Below are positions 25,401 to 34,402 of a stretch of 64,000 bases of DNA, in pieces; position 1 is the stretch's first letter, and each line of letters begins with the position of its first letter. This stretch comes from Actinomadura physcomitrii (lineage in GTDB: Bacteria > Actinomycetota > Actinomycetes > Streptosporangiales > Streptosporangiaceae). The position numbers were made by a program, and so were the translations under genes. The notes beneath the pieces were generated by a model. The model was not told the origin of the DNA and did not search any database. It saw nothing but the letters and a program-made list of their open reading frames with translations. The stretch is taken from assembly GCF_008923205.2 (NCBI RefSeq), contig NZ_WBMS02000018.1, positions 5,430 to 69,429 on the forward strand, given 5' to 3'.

Positions 25401-26777
25401 CTACGGATTCAGCGGAGGAAGGTCCAGGTGCTCGCGCAGCGTCTCGCCCTCGTAGGCGGTGCGGTACGCGCCGCGCTCCTGCAGTTCGGGGACGAGCTTG
25501 TCGACGATGTCCTCCAGCGCGGACGGGATCAGGTACGGCGTGATGTTGAACCCGTCGACGGCACGGGTGCGGACGTAGCGGACCCACTCGTCGGCGACCT
25601 GGGACGGCGTGCCGACGAAGGCGGGGTGCCCGGGCGCGACCTGTCTCGCCAGTTCCAGCATCGACAGGCCGCGCTGCTCGCTCTGCTCGCGCCACCGGGC
25701 GATCAGCGCGAGCTTGCCGGTGCGCCGCTCGATGGGGATGGTGCCGCGCGACGGGTCGAGTTCGCCCTCGACGGGGTCGATGTCGGGAAGCGGCCCTTGC
25801 GGGTCGTACCCGGACAGGTCCGTCCCCCAGTACTGCTCGAAGAACGTGATCGCGCGCGGTGCCGACATCTGCTCCTCGCGCACCCAGCGGGCGCGTTCGA
25901 CGGCCTCGTCCGGGGTGTCGCCGAGGACGACCGAGGCGCCGGGCAGGATCCGCAGAGAGTCGGCCGAGCGTCCGTACCTGGCCAGCCGCGCGCGCAGGTC
26001 GGCCGCGTAGGCGACGGCCTTGTCGTAGGGGGTGTTCGCCGAGAACACCACGTCGGCGCGGGACGCGGCGAGCTCCCGGCCGCCGTCGGAGTCGCCGGCC
26101 TGGAAGAGGACCGGCCGGCCCTGCCGGCTCGCGGGGACCGTGGGGACGGCGCGAAGATCCACCAGGTCGGTGCTGCGGGCGACCTCGCCGATGGAGCCCG
26201 GCCGGGCCCAGCTCTTGGCCTCCCCGGTGGCGACGACCGCGTCCGGCTCCCAGGCGTCCCACAGCGCGGTGACGGCGTCGACGAACTGGCCCGCCCTGTC
26301 GTAGCGGCGCTCGTGCGCCAGCCATCCGCCGTGGCGGAAGTTCGCACCGGTCCAGGCGTTGTCGGTCGTGACGATGTTCCAGCCGGCGCGGCCGTCCGAC
26401 AGCAGGTCCAGGCTCGCCAGCCGGCGGGCCAGATCGGCCGGGAAGTTGTAGGTGGCGTTCTGGGTGGCGACCAGCCCGATCCGCTCGGTGACCGCGGCGA
26501 GGGCGGACAGCTGTGTGATCGCGTCCGGACGGCCGGCCACGTCCTGGTCGTGGACGCGGCCCCGGTTCTCCCGGACCCGCAGCCCCTCCCCGAGGAAGAA
26601 CGCGTCGAACAGCCCGCGCTCCAGCAGCCGGGCGACCTCGACGAACGTCCCGATCGCGACATGGTCGGCGGCGGACGGATCGTTCCACAGCAGTTGCGGG
26701 CCGACACCGGTGTAGAAGACGCCGAGGTGGACCCGGGCGTGCGGATCGTAGAGGGCGCCGGTGGAGGCTTCGGTCAT
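25401..26777 (-). CDS. FMN-dependent monooxygenase, NtaA/SnaA/DszA family
   Basis: A 458-residue luciferase-fold enzyme. LFDAFFLGEGLRVRENRGRV, TERIGLVATQNATYNFPADLARRLASLD and GRAGWNIVTTDNAWTGANFR are the standard signatures of the nitrilotriacetate/dibenzothiophene-sulfone/pristinamycin monooxygenases. These need a separate NADH:FMN reductase. The ATG has GAGGGGAA upstream. It sits 13 bp after the stop of the other LLM gene, in the same operon, which looks like a scavenging unit for organosulfur or amino-carboxylate compounds. Substrate unknown. Confidence 0.87.
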   Translation of the reverse strand: MTEASTGALYDPHARVHLGVFYTGVGPQLLWNDPSAADHVAIGTFVEVARLLERGLFDAFFLGEGLRVRENRGRVHDQDVAGRPDAITQLSALAAVTERIGLVATQNATYNFPADLARRLASLDLLSDGRAGWNIVTTDNAWTGANFRHGGWLAHERRYDRAGQFVDAVTALWDAWEPDAVVATGEAKSWARPGSIGEVARSTDLVDLRAVPTVPASRQGRPVLFQAGDSDGGRELAASRADVVFSANTPYDKAVAYAADLRARLARYGRSADSLRILPGASVVLGDTPDEAVERARWVREEQMSAPRAITFFEQYWGTDLSGYDPQGPLPDIDPVEGELDPSRGTIPIERRTGKLALIARWREQSEQRGLSMLELARQVAPGHPAFVGTPSQVADEWVRYVRTRAVDGFNITPYLIPSALEDIVDKLVPELQERGAYRTAYEGETLREHLDLPPLNP

Positions 26778-26790
26778 GGTCGAGTTCCCC

Positions 26791-27879
26791 TCAGGAGGCG
26801 GCGGTGAACCTGTTCGCGGGGCGGGGCAGTCCGAGGGCGTCCCGCAGCGTCGCGCCCGTCGCGGGCGGGCGGTGCAGGCCGGCCGCATCGAGGGCGGGCA
26901 GCACGTGCTCGGCGAGCAGGGGCAGGTCGGCGGCGAGGACGGCCGGATGAAGCCGCACCCCGTCGACGATCCCGGCGAGCGACCGCAGCAGGCGGGCGAA
27001 TCCGCCGGCGGACCCCACGTACCGGAACCGGCCGGTGTCCGGCCAGGCGGCGGACTCCTCCAGCCGGGCGGCGCGTCCGGCGGCCGACGCGTCGGTCCCG
27101 CCCAGGAGGACCTCGATCTCGGCGAACGCCAGCGGGGTGCCGGTCTCCCGTGCCTCCGCCGCGCGTTCCCCCAGAGCGGCCGTGTCGTGCCCGCCGACGA
27201 GGGCGATGTCCGCGCGGGCTCCGAGCTCCAGGGCGGCCGGGGCGAGGACGACGACCTGGCCCTGCGGCGGCCGGGGCGTGATCAGCGGGCCCTTGACCGT
27301 GAACCGGGCGCCTGCGAAGTCGACGTGGTGGACCCGGTCGGCGTCCAGGAACCGGCCGGTGGCGGCGTCCTTGATGACGGCGCCGTCCTCCCAGGAGTCC
27401 CAAAGGAGCCGGGCGGCGTCGACGACGTCGCGCACCTCCCGCCGCAGTTCCTCCGGCGCGAGCGGGGACGCCCCGATCGTCGCGAGCGACTCCGGGTCGT
27501 TCGCGGCTCCGACCAGCCACGCCGCCCGGCCGCGGCCGGCGTGGTCCAGGCTCGCGAGCTGGGTGGCGAGATGGAACGGCTCGGTGGTCGTCACGTGCAG
27601 GGTCGGCGCGAGGCCGATCCGCTCGGTGATCGTCGCGGCGAACGCCGCCCGGGCGCCGGCCTCCAGCCGTCCGGCGGCGTTGACGCCCGTGCTCGGCGGG
27701 ACGGGCGCGTCGTCGAACGTGGCCAGGGTGAAGCCGGCGGCCTCCGCGGCGGCCACGCCCTCGCGCAGCGCTCCCGCGGTGAGGACCGCGCCGGGTGCTC
27801 GCCCGGAGTACCGCCACGCGGCCGGATGGGCGCCGTCCCCGTCCAGTTCGACGGCCGTCGGCAGGCGGGACTCACTCAT
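26791..27879 (-). CDS. divergent luciferase-like monooxygenase
   Basis: A 362-residue LLM-class protein. EAAGFTLATFDDAP, ATITERIGLAPTLHVTTTEPFHLATQLASLDHAGRGRAAWLV match the fold, but several usual loops are shortened. Proteins of this kind often sit next to a DszA/NtaA-type monooxygenase and may be a second oxygenase or a specificity partner. First gene of the operon behind a good -35/-10 promoter at 27945-27973. Confidence 0.8.
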   Translation of the reverse strand: MSESRLPTAVELDGDGAHPAAWRYSGRAPGAVLTAGALREGVAAAEAAGFTLATFDDAPVPPSTGVNAAGRLEAGARAAFAATITERIGLAPTLHVTTTEPFHLATQLASLDHAGRGRAAWLVGAANDPESLATIGASPLAPEELRREVRDVVDAARLLWDSWEDGAVIKDAATGRFLDADRVHHVDFAGARFTVKGPLITPRPPQGQVVVLAPAALELGARADIALVGGHDTAALGERAAEARETGTPLAFAEIEVLLGGTDASAAGRAARLEESAAWPDTGRFRYVGSAGGFARLLRSLAGIVDGVRLHPAVLAADLPLLAEHVLPALDAAGLHRPPATGATLRDALGLPRPANRFTAAS

Positions 27880-27944
27880 GCGGCACCCTCCGGTTCGCGA
27901 TCGGCAGCCGTCCTCCGCCGGACGGCGCCGACCCTCTGCCGGGA

Positions 27945-27973
27945 ACAGTAAGCACCGCTCATGTTGCCGTCAA
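27945..27973 (-). promoter_or_regulatory. candidate vegetative promoter of the LLM operon
   Basis: On the minus strand TTGACG, a 17-nt spacer, TACTGT, about 65 bp before the ATG of the divergent LLM gene. The AT-rich stretch just upstream (around 27974-27998) with short ATAC/GTAT arms could be an operator. Confidence 0.5.
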
Positions 27974-28070
27974 TACCTACCGTAAAAGTATGAATTTGCA
28001 GGAGCTCCCCGCCCGCTCCCTTCCCGCTCGGCGTCCTCGGGAGCCGCGGAACGAAGTGGCCCCTGCGCGG

Positions 28071-28214
28071 TCAGGCGTGCGCGGCGTACCGCGTCTTCAC
28101 GAGCCGCTGAAGGTCGGCGACCAGCCCGTCCGCCCCCGGGTTCGCGGGCGCGGCACGACGCAGGCGATCAGGATCTCGCCGACGTAGAGCCCTTGCGCTG
28201 GCGCGTCGGCGTAC
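28071..28214 (-). pseudogene. remnant of an unidentified C-terminus
   Basis: Two short reading frames with coding character, separated by a frameshift near 28140: first GLYVGEILIACVVP, then ANPGADGLVADLQRLVKTRY and a stop at 28071. Together they read like the last 40-50 residues of a former protein. I cannot name the family. No start codon or ribosome-binding site is present. Confidence 0.4.
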
Positions 28215-28497
28215 ATGCCGGGCTATCGGGTATTCGCGCTACAAGATCGTCAACAGTCCATGTCGGCTCGTTGTCGGCTCGGCGGTTCCGAATCAGAAGG
28301 ACACGCGGCGGCACCATGCGGCACGGAATTCGGGCTCGTTGCGGACGGATCGGCACAGGCCGACACTGAACGGGCCGCTCCGATACGGCAGTTCGTGCCG
28401 AGGCGTTACGTGAGGTCGCCCGCCGACGACTGAACTTGCTGGCTTCAGCTTGGACGAGCCGCCAGGCCACCGCCAGCTTGACGCTCGGCGTGGCGCA
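28215..28497. other. non-coding, lower-GC scar region
   Basis: No frame on either strand shows recognisable protein motifs or third-position GC bias. GC content is visibly lower than around it. It separates two gene remnants and probably is the scar of one or more deletions. Confidence 0.4.
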
Positions 28498-28583
28498 CCG
28501 TGACAACGGGCTCGCCCGATCCGGTTGGGGACGGTGAGGTCGCCCAGCCGAATCGGCGTGAACCGCGCGGTAGCGCTTTCCAT
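28498..28583 (-). pseudogene. 5' fragment of an old yellow enzyme (NADH:flavin oxidoreductase) gene
   Basis: From an ATG at 28583 the frame reads MESATARFTPIRLGDLTVPN and then RI, the classic N-terminus of OYE-family flavin oxidoreductases, normally followed by MAPMTR. After about 24 residues the similarity stops and the sequence becomes non-coding. Only the start of the gene remains. It is 11 bp after the stop of the isomerase gene, same strand, so it was once part of that operon. Confidence 0.6.
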
Positions 28584-28594
28584 CGCATCCTTCC

Positions 28595-29479
28595 TCACTC
28601 GCCGACCGGTCCCGTGGTCACGCCCGCGGCGGCGAGCACCGCGCGAGTGCGGGCCGCCATGAGGGACGCCGCCTCGGCCGGCGGAAGCGCGGCGAGGTCC
28701 TGTGAAAGGACCTCCACGGAGACAGGGGCGATCAGCGCGGCGCGGCTGACGGCCTGCAGCAACCGGACGAGGTCGAACTCCCCCGTGCCCGGTGGCGACC
28801 GGTGGCGTTTGGTGTCGCTGAGGTAGTCGTCCTCCTGCGGGATCAGTGGACCGTCGTTGATCTGCAGCATCGCGATGTGCTCGGCCGGTATCCGGCGCAG
28901 GGCCTTCTCGTCGGGATGCCCGCGGAAGTGGTGCCAGCTGTCGACGCACACTCCGCCGTTGGCGCGTCCGGCCGCACCGACGATGGCCGCGGCGGTCGCC
29001 GCGTCCGGAATGTTCGTTCCGGGAATGAACTCGATCGCGAGCGTCAGGCCGTGGCCGGCCGCACGATCGCAGAGCGCGGCGAAGCGTGCCACCGCATCCG
29101 CTTCCAGGACGGGGGATCCGAACGTGCCGAGCACCTGCAGCCGGCGGGCGCCCAGCCGTTCCCCCATGCGCAGGATGCGGTCCAGCGCCGGTTCCGGTGT
29201 GGGGGCCGGAAGGCCGCCGGCCGCGCCGGCGGGGTGCTCGGCCGCGAAGCCGACGACGGCCTCCACCTCCGACACCACCAGTGCGTGGTCGGCGAGGATC
29301 GACAGGAGGTCCGCGTCCGACGAACCGGTATCCCGCAGCCGGTCGTACTCGGCGAGGCTCAGGCCGATCGCGGAGAAGCCGGCCCCGTGCGCGGCGGCCG
29401 CCCGTTCGGCGAACGGGACCGGGCCCAGACTGCCGCAGGCCAGGGTGAGGCTGGGCACGCCGCCCACTGCGGCACTCAT
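28595..29479 (-). CDS. sugar phosphate isomerase/epimerase-like TIM barrel
   Basis: A 294-residue xylose-isomerase-like (AP endonuclease 2 family) TIM barrel. Metal-ligand segments include LTLAIEFIPGTNI (Glu), VCVDSWHHFRG (Asp, His), AMLQINDGP (Asp) and VSVEVLSQDL (Glu). It could isomerise or dehydrate a polyol or keto-acid. The ATG overlaps the epoxide hydrolase stop (ATGA). It belongs to a catabolic operon (VOC, epoxide hydrolase, isomerase, formerly an OYE). Confidence 0.83.
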   Translation of the reverse strand: MSAAVGGVPSLTLACGSLGPVPFAERAAAAHGAGFSAIGLSLAEYDRLRDTGSSDADLLSILADHALVVSEVEAVVGFAAEHPAGAAGGLPAPTPEPALDRILRMGERLGARRLQVLGTFGSPVLEADAVARFAALCDRAAGHGLTLAIEFIPGTNIPDAATAAAIVGAAGRANGGVCVDSWHHFRGHPDEKALRRIPAEHIAMLQINDGPLIPQEDDYLSDTKRHRSPPGTGEFDLVRLLQAVSRAALIAPVSVEVLSQDLAALPPAEAASLMAARTRAVLAAAGVTTGPVGE

Positions 29480-30699
29480 CCGCGGCGAAGGGGCCGGAAG
29501 AACTCCCTGACATCGGCGACCAGCAGTTCCGGGACCTCGGCCCAGGCGAAATGGCCGCCCCTGTCATGCTCCTGCCAGTACACGAGGTTCGCGTTCTCCT
29601 CGGCGACCCGTCGCGGTCGGTAGACGACGTCGACCGGGAACACGCTGACCCCCACCGGGACGTCGATCGCGGGTTTCCGGTCATGCACCGGACTCCAGGG
29701 CGCGCGGAACTCGTGCCAGTACATCCGGGCGCTGGACACGAACGTCTCGGTGAACCAGTAGATGCCGACCAGGTCGATCAGGGCGCGCCGCGCGAAGGAG
29801 TCATCGAGCAGACCGTCGTGGTCGCTCCAGTTGTAGCGCCGCTCCAGGAGCCACGCCGCGAGCGCCACGGGTGAGTCGTGCATGCCGTAGGCGAGCGTCT
29901 GAGGGTCGGTGCTCTGCGCGGCGACATGGGACAAGGTGCCCGCCCACCGCTGCTCCATGAGATCGAAGCGGTGCCGCTCCTCGGGTGCGAAATCCTCCCT
30001 TCTCATCGCGCGGACGGGGCCGTTGAGCCTGGCCAGCAGCATGTCCAGCGTGGAGGAGCCGGACGTGCGCGATTCACGGGCCGAGCCCAGGGACGGCGGG
30101 CTCGTCGCATGGAGTCCTATGACGCGTTCGCTGTGCGCGTGGGCGAGGTGGGCCGAGACCCGGACACCGAGATCACTTCCCGCGACCGCGAACCGGTCGT
30201 ATCCCAGCAGGGTCATCAGCTCGGCCCAGCGGTCGGCCGTGTTCGCCGTCTGCACGCCCTCGATCTCCAGCGGTCCGGAGAAACCGAATCCCGGCAGCGA
30301 GGGGATCACCACATCGAACGCGTCGGCGGGATCGCCGCCATGCGCGCCCGGATCGGTGAGCGGGCCGATCGCCTCCTTGAAGTCCCAGAACGTCCACGGC
30401 CACCCGTGTGTGAGGATCAAGGGCAGCGGGCTGGGCCCCTTGCCCCGCTCGTGCAGGAAGTGGACGGGGACGCCGTCCAGCACGACGCGGAAGTTGGCGA
30501 AGGAATTGATCTCCGCTTCGGTCTCCCGCCAGTCGTGGTCGAGCCAGAACGCGACGAACGACCGCAGGTAGTCCGCGTTGGTGCCGTACCGCCAGGTCGC
30601 GTTGCCGATGTCGAGCGGGTATCGGGTACGGCGCAGCCGGCTCTTGAGGTCGGCCACCGCCTCGTCCTCGACCGCCGCGGTGAAGGGCTCCGGTCGCAT
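29476..30699 (-). CDS. epoxide hydrolase (alpha/beta hydrolase with N-terminal EHN domain)
   Basis: A 407-residue microsomal-type epoxide hydrolase. The N-terminal EHN region (DLKSRLRRTRYP, WRYGTNADYLRSFVAFWLD) precedes the core. The oxyanion region is THGWPWTFWDF, the nucleophile Asp is in VAGSDLGVRVSAHLA, and the catalytic His is in DRGGHFAWAE. Opens an epoxide to a diol. ATG with AGGAG 5 nt upstream. Located between the VOC gene (7 bp) and the isomerase (overlap). Confidence 0.9.
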   Translation of the reverse strand: MRPEPFTAAVEDEAVADLKSRLRRTRYPLDIGNATWRYGTNADYLRSFVAFWLDHDWRETEAEINSFANFRVVLDGVPVHFLHERGKGPSPLPLILTHGWPWTFWDFKEAIGPLTDPGAHGGDPADAFDVVIPSLPGFGFSGPLEIEGVQTANTADRWAELMTLLGYDRFAVAGSDLGVRVSAHLAHAHSERVIGLHATSPPSLGSARESRTSGSSTLDMLLARLNGPVRAMRREDFAPEERHRFDLMEQRWAGTLSHVAAQSTDPQTLAYGMHDSPVALAAWLLERRYNWSDHDGLLDDSFARRALIDLVGIYWFTETFVSSARMYWHEFRAPWSPVHDRKPAIDVPVGVSVFPVDVVYRPRRVAEENANLVYWQEHDRGGHFAWAEVPELLVADVREFFRPLRRG

Positions 30700-30706
30700 G
30701 GTGCTC

Positions 30707-31216
30707 CTAGCCGGCCGAGACGTCGTGGGGACGGGCGGGCTGGTCGATGACGCCCGTGTCGAACCATCTCTCCAGGCGGGCCCGCTGGCGTTCGCTGACG
30801 TACTCGATCCGCGTCCCGCCCGGCGCCGTGTCCGGGCTGACGTAGAAGACGGAGATCGCACCGTCGGAGCCGCGGAAAACGGCGTCGATCTTCGCCCCCG
30901 ATGCCTCGACCTCGGCGAGTCTGGCGTCGATGTCGGGCTCCCATACCCCCAGGTGGTGCGGGCCGGCCCCGTGCGCGGAGGAATAGATCCCGTCCCCGGA
31001 GAACTCGATGAGTTCGAGCCGGAACGGGCCCTGCCTGGTATAGGTGACGGTCGCTTCGATGGGACCGGTCGTGCCGTTGATGCGGTCGTCGACCTCGTAC
31101 GGCTTCATGGTGACGGGTTCGTTGAACATATAGCCGAACCGGGCGCTCAGATCCCCCATCGCCGCGGCGATGTCGGGGACGAGGATGCCCGCGTGATACG
31201 GGATGAGCACGGTCAT
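30707..31216 (-). CDS. VOC (glyoxalase/dioxygenase fold) protein
   Basis: A 169-residue vicinal-oxygen-chelate protein. The N-terminal YHAGILVPDIAAAMGDL and central GAGPHHLGVWEPDIDARLAEVEA are typical of the two betaalphabetabetabeta modules, with His 9 and the HHLG histidines and FRLELIEF glutamate as probable metal ligands. It could be a dioxygenase, epimerase or lyase acting with the epoxide hydrolase. First gene of its operon. Confidence 0.82.
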   Translation of the reverse strand: MTVLIPYHAGILVPDIAAAMGDLSARFGYMFNEPVTMKPYEVDDRINGTTGPIEATVTYTRQGPFRLELIEFSGDGIYSSAHGAGPHHLGVWEPDIDARLAEVEASGAKIDAVFRGSDGAISVFYVSPDTAPGGTRIEYVSERQRARLERWFDTGVIDQPARPHDVSAG

Positions 31217-31265
31217 CGCCTTTGGTCACATCCATTCGTTCCGGGGCGCTCCGGCCGGGGCGCCG

Positions 31266-32205
31266 TCACCAGGTCACCGGAAGGTCTTTCAGGCCCCACA
31301 CGATGGCGTTGCGGTCCGGTTCCAGTTCGGAGACCGGCACGGCGAGCCGCAGCGATGGAACGCGGCGCAGAAGGGCCGAGAACACCGCTTCCATCTCCGC
31401 GCGGGCGAGGTTCTGTCCGAGACAGGCGTGCACCCCGAGCCCGAAGGTGAGATGGCGGCGGTCGCCGCGGGCCGGATCGAACCGGTCCGGGTCGGGGAAG
31501 ACGTCGGGATCGTGGTTGGCCGCGGCGGTGAGCGGCAGGATCCCCTCCCCGGCGTTGATCGGGCACCCGGCGACGCTCATGTCCCGGGCCGCGAGCTTGG
31601 GAACGGTGAGGTCGGTGATGGCATGGATGCGCAGGATCTCCTCGATGGCACCGGGCATGAGGTCCGGCCGCAGGCGGACCCGCTCGGCCTGCTCCGGTTC
31701 GGTGAGGAAGGTCAGCATGCCCAAGGTGATCATCTTCGCGGTCGTCTCGTGCCCGCCGATGAGCAGCAGCATCGCGAAGCCCACCAGCTGCTCGTGGGTG
31801 AGCTGCCCCGTGCGCACCCGCTCGACCAGCAGCCTTCCGAGAACGCCGTCGCCGGGATCGCGTTCCTGCTCGGCCACCTGCGCGCGGATGAAGTCCTCGA
31901 CGTCGCGCAGGGCCTCCTGGAACGCCTCCGCCGAGGTGGTCATGTCGAGCAGCCGCTCGGTGAGGCTTTCGAACAGCTCGTGCGCGGCGTAGTCGATGCC
32001 CAGCAGCAGGCAGATCACCTGGCTCGGGATCGGCCGGCTGACCAGCCGGTGGAGGTTCGCGGGCCGCGGCGCGTCCAGGAGCCGGTCCACGGCATCGTCG
32101 ACCAGTTCGCGGATGCGGGGCGCCATCCCGGCGATCCGCTTCGGGGTGAACTCGGGCGCGAGCATCCGGCGGTAGAGCGCGAGGACGGCTTCTCGATGAG
32201 CTCGC
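31266..32205 (-). pseudogene. cytochrome P450 lacking its N-terminal part
   Basis: The C-terminal three quarters of a bacterial P450 is present. It has RRMLAPEFTPKRIAGM, the I-helix LLLIGGHETTAKMI, the ExxR motif in EEILRIH, and the heme loop FGLGVHACLGQNLAR with the ligand Cys. The frame with the first ATG at 32165 encodes only 299 residues against about 400 in the family. The roughly 90 residues that should precede RRMLAPEF are missing. Instead, the preceding bases belong, in another frame, to the dikinase substrate-domain gene. A deletion therefore fused the two genes out of frame near 32200. The protein cannot fold as a normal P450 unless an in-frame partner exists. Confidence 0.85.
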
Positions 32206-33454
32206 CGACCTCGTCCAGGGTGAGCATGATGATGTCCTCGACACGGTTGAGGTTTCCGAGAGCCACCTGGCGCGCGGCGATCTCGCGCAAGGGCAGGCGG
32301 GCCTCGTGCAGCAGCCGGACCATGGTGGTCTTGCTCTGCTCGCGCGCGGGAAGGTGCAGCTCGACGGCGCGAAGGGCGGTGTCGAAGGTCTCCCGCGCCT
32401 GCGCGTCGGCCAACCGGGAGCGGACGTCGTCGGCCAGTTCCATCCGTTCCCGTGCCAGGCGCGCGGCCTGGGGGCCGGGGTCGTGGTCCGCGGGCTGCAG
32501 CCGCAGCCGGTCGATGATCCCGAGCGGTATCGAAGGATGGGTCTCCCAGGTCTGCGGCATCGCCTCGTATTCCTGCGTCGCCCGGGAACCGAACTCGACG
32601 AGGAAGTCCTCGAACCCGCGAGCGAACGCGCGCACGTGCGGCTCGCTCCGGGACCGGAGCCGGTTCCAGAGCCCCTCGGCGCCCGCGTCGAACTCGGCCG
32701 TCAGCTCGGGTGAATCCGCCACCTCCCGCCCCAGCGCCCAGAGCGCGGCGGCCGGCGCGGCGGAGGCGACGTTGCCCCAGCCGCTCATCAGCCGCACCCG
32801 CAGCGTGTCGTCGGCCAGCGGTTCCAGCGCGGCGCCCAGCAGGCCGGTCGCCAGTGAGGACTCGTAGACCAGCAGGAAATGCTTGGTCACGACCGGCCCG
32901 TAGTGCTCGTCGATCACCGTCCGGTACCGGGCCATCAGCTCCCGGTCGCTCAGCCTGCCGAGGTCGGGGCGCTCCAGCCGCACCTTGCGGGCCCGTCTCG
33001 CGTCCTCCTCGAGATCCGTTCGGGGTATCGCCTGGAAGGTCCGTTCGATGCTGCGCTGCATGCGCGCGGTAAGGTGCGGGGCCTCATCGCCCGGACGCGG
33101 ACGGTACACGGGTGCGTCCGCCCTCGTGCCGAGGTATTCCCTGCTCATGGCCTCCGGGTCGGTGCCCGGCATGCGCACCCCGAAGACCCATTGCACGGAC
33201 AGGTTGATGTAGCAGTATCCGTGCACCACCGCCTGGATGTCCTGCAGACCGGGCCGGAACTCGTTCTCCTCGAAGGCCCCGAACTCGACCAGGGCCCGCT
33301 TCCACGCGCGATCGGAGATGGGGCCCGCGAAGGCCGTCCACTGCAGGGGGCTGATGACGTCCGGCGTGACCTCGTCGACGTTGCCGCGCGTGTAGACCGG
33401 ATACCTGGTGCTGAGGGGGTCGTCGACGACCCACGGCCGGTCGATGTCGATCAT
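32015..33454 (-). CDS. PEP-synthase-like substrate domain protein, copy 1 (3' truncated, frameshifted tail)
   Basis: The ATG with GAGG 6 nt upstream opens a frame of 479 residues. About the first 418 are the central substrate domain seen in PEP synthase-like and rifampin-phosphotransferase-like enzymes, without the ATP-grasp or phosphohistidine domains. Key segments are IDIDRPWVVDD, RYPVYTRGNVDEVTP and SPLQWT. A paralogue starts at 63567 (WVVDTPELSGRFPIYTRGNT). Homology ends at ITLDEV-like MLTLDEVGELIEKPS near 32205, after which the frame reads through the P450 in a wrong register (serine- and arginine-rich) to 32015. The gene has thus lost its 3' end by the same deletion that beheaded the P450. 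The ATP-grasp partner may be the protein at 53383. Confidence 0.75.
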   Translation of the reverse strand: MIDIDRPWVVDDPLSTRYPVYTRGNVDEVTPDVISPLQWTAFAGPISDRAWKRALVEFGAFEENEFRPGLQDIQAVVHGYCYINLSVQWVFGVRMPGTDPEAMSREYLGTRADAPVYRPRPGDEAPHLTARMQRSIERTFQAIPRTDLEEDARRARKVRLERPDLGRLSDRELMARYRTVIDEHYGPVVTKHFLLVYESSLATGLLGAALEPLADDTLRVRLMSGWGNVASAAPAAALWALGREVADSPELTAEFDAGAEGLWNRLRSRSEPHVRAFARGFEDFLVEFGSRATQEYEAMPQTWETHPSIPLGIIDRLRLQPADHDPGPQAARLARERMELADDVRSRLADAQARETFDTALRAVELHLPAREQSKTTMVRLLHEARLPLREIAARQVALGNLNRVEDIIMLTLDEVGELIEKPSSRSTAGCSRPSSPRSGSPGWRPASANWSTMPWTGSWTRRGPRTSTGWSAGRSRAR

Positions 33455-33525
33455 GGTGGACCTCACTTCCGGCGGCCGGCGGCCACCCTGCGATGAAGTG
33501 CCATCCCCTCGCAGCACTCCAAATA

Positions 33526-33554
33526 ACTCTAGGAATAAATAGTCTTATAGTCAA
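33526..33554 (-). promoter_or_regulatory. promoter of the substrate-domain/P450 operon
   Basis: On the minus strand TTGACT, a 17-nt spacer and TAGAGT, about 70 bp before the ATG. The spacer contains ACTATT, part of the AT-rich motif seen at other operon fronts of this island. The rest of the 216-bp gap shows nothing else. Confidence 0.55.
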
Positions 33555-33670
33555 TGAGTTGGAAATGCCTCACACCGATTTCAGCCCGTCGAGCAGGTCC
33601 GAGCATGAGGCACGATGGAAGAGGTCTGCACCCCTGCACCGCCGCCGACAGTGGATCGTCTAGTGGACGA

Positions 33671-34402
33671 CTAACCTCGCCCGAGATGCGCGCCCATATA
33701 GGCCGCCTCGACCGCCGCCCCCACGTCAGGGGCGTCGGCCGCCCCGCGGAAGACGACACCGCCGAGATTGATCACCACCGCGTCGTCGGCGACGCCCAGG
33801 GAGAAGTCGACGGCCTGCTCGACGAGCAGCACGCCCAGTCCTTCGCTCCGCAGCGCCTGGACCAGGTCGAAGAGCTCATCGACGATGGTCGGCGCCAGCC
33901 CGGTCGTGGGCTCGTCGAGCATGAGGACCCGGGGGCGTGCCGCCAGCGCCTGGGCGATGGCGAGCATCTGCTGCTGGCCGCCGCTGAGCAGGCCCGCCGG
34001 AGAATCGCGCTTCGCCGCCAGCGCCGGAAAGCGCTCGAAGGCCTCGTCGACACGGGCGGCGAGCTGCGCACCGGACGGTCTTTCGGCGTAGGTGCCGAGG
34101 ACGATGTTCTCCCTGACCGTGCGTTCGCGGAAGACCCGCTTCCCCTCCTGCACGTAGGCGAGCCCGGACCGGGCGCGCTTGGGCGCGGAGAGCCGCGAGA
34201 CGTCGCGGCCGTCCAGGAGGACCTCGCCGGACTCGAGCCGGTTGAGGCCGGAGATGAGGCGAAGCGTCGTGGTCTTCCCCGCGCCATTGCGGCCGAGCAA
34301 GGCGGTGATCTTCCCCCGCTGGACGCTCAGCGTGACGTCCCGGACGACCCGCAGGTCACCGTATCCGCCGGCGATGGAACGGACTTCCAGCACGGGGCTC
34401 AT
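33671..34402 (-). CDS. branched-chain amino acid-type ABC transporter ATPase, LivF
   Basis: A 243-residue ATPase. Walker A LLGRNGAGKTTTLRLISG, the LivF-type VQEGKRVFRERTVRENI region, signature LLSGGQQQMLAIAQALA and Walker B RVLMLDEPTTGL are complete. The ATG overlaps the upstream LivM-LivG stop (ATGA). Last gene of the livKHMGF-like operon. In this setting the transporter probably imports the organic acid degraded by the surrounding genes and not an amino acid. Confidence 0.93.
   Translation of the reverse strand: MSPVLEVRSIAGGYGDLRVVRDVTLSVQRGKITALLGRNGAGKTTTLRLISGLNRLESGEVLLDGRDVSRLSAPKRARSGLAYVQEGKRVFRERTVRENIVLGTYAERPSGAQLAARVDEAFERFPALAAKRDSPAGLLSGGQQQMLAIAQALAARPRVLMLDEPTTGLAPTIVDELFDLVQALRSEGLGVLLVEQAVDFSLGVADDAVVINLGGVVFRGAADAPDVGAAVEAAYMGAHLGRG

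Noticed and set aside
31213-32244. A 343-codon frame overlapping the P450
   Set aside because: Wrong register; the P450 motifs are in the frame starting at 32165.
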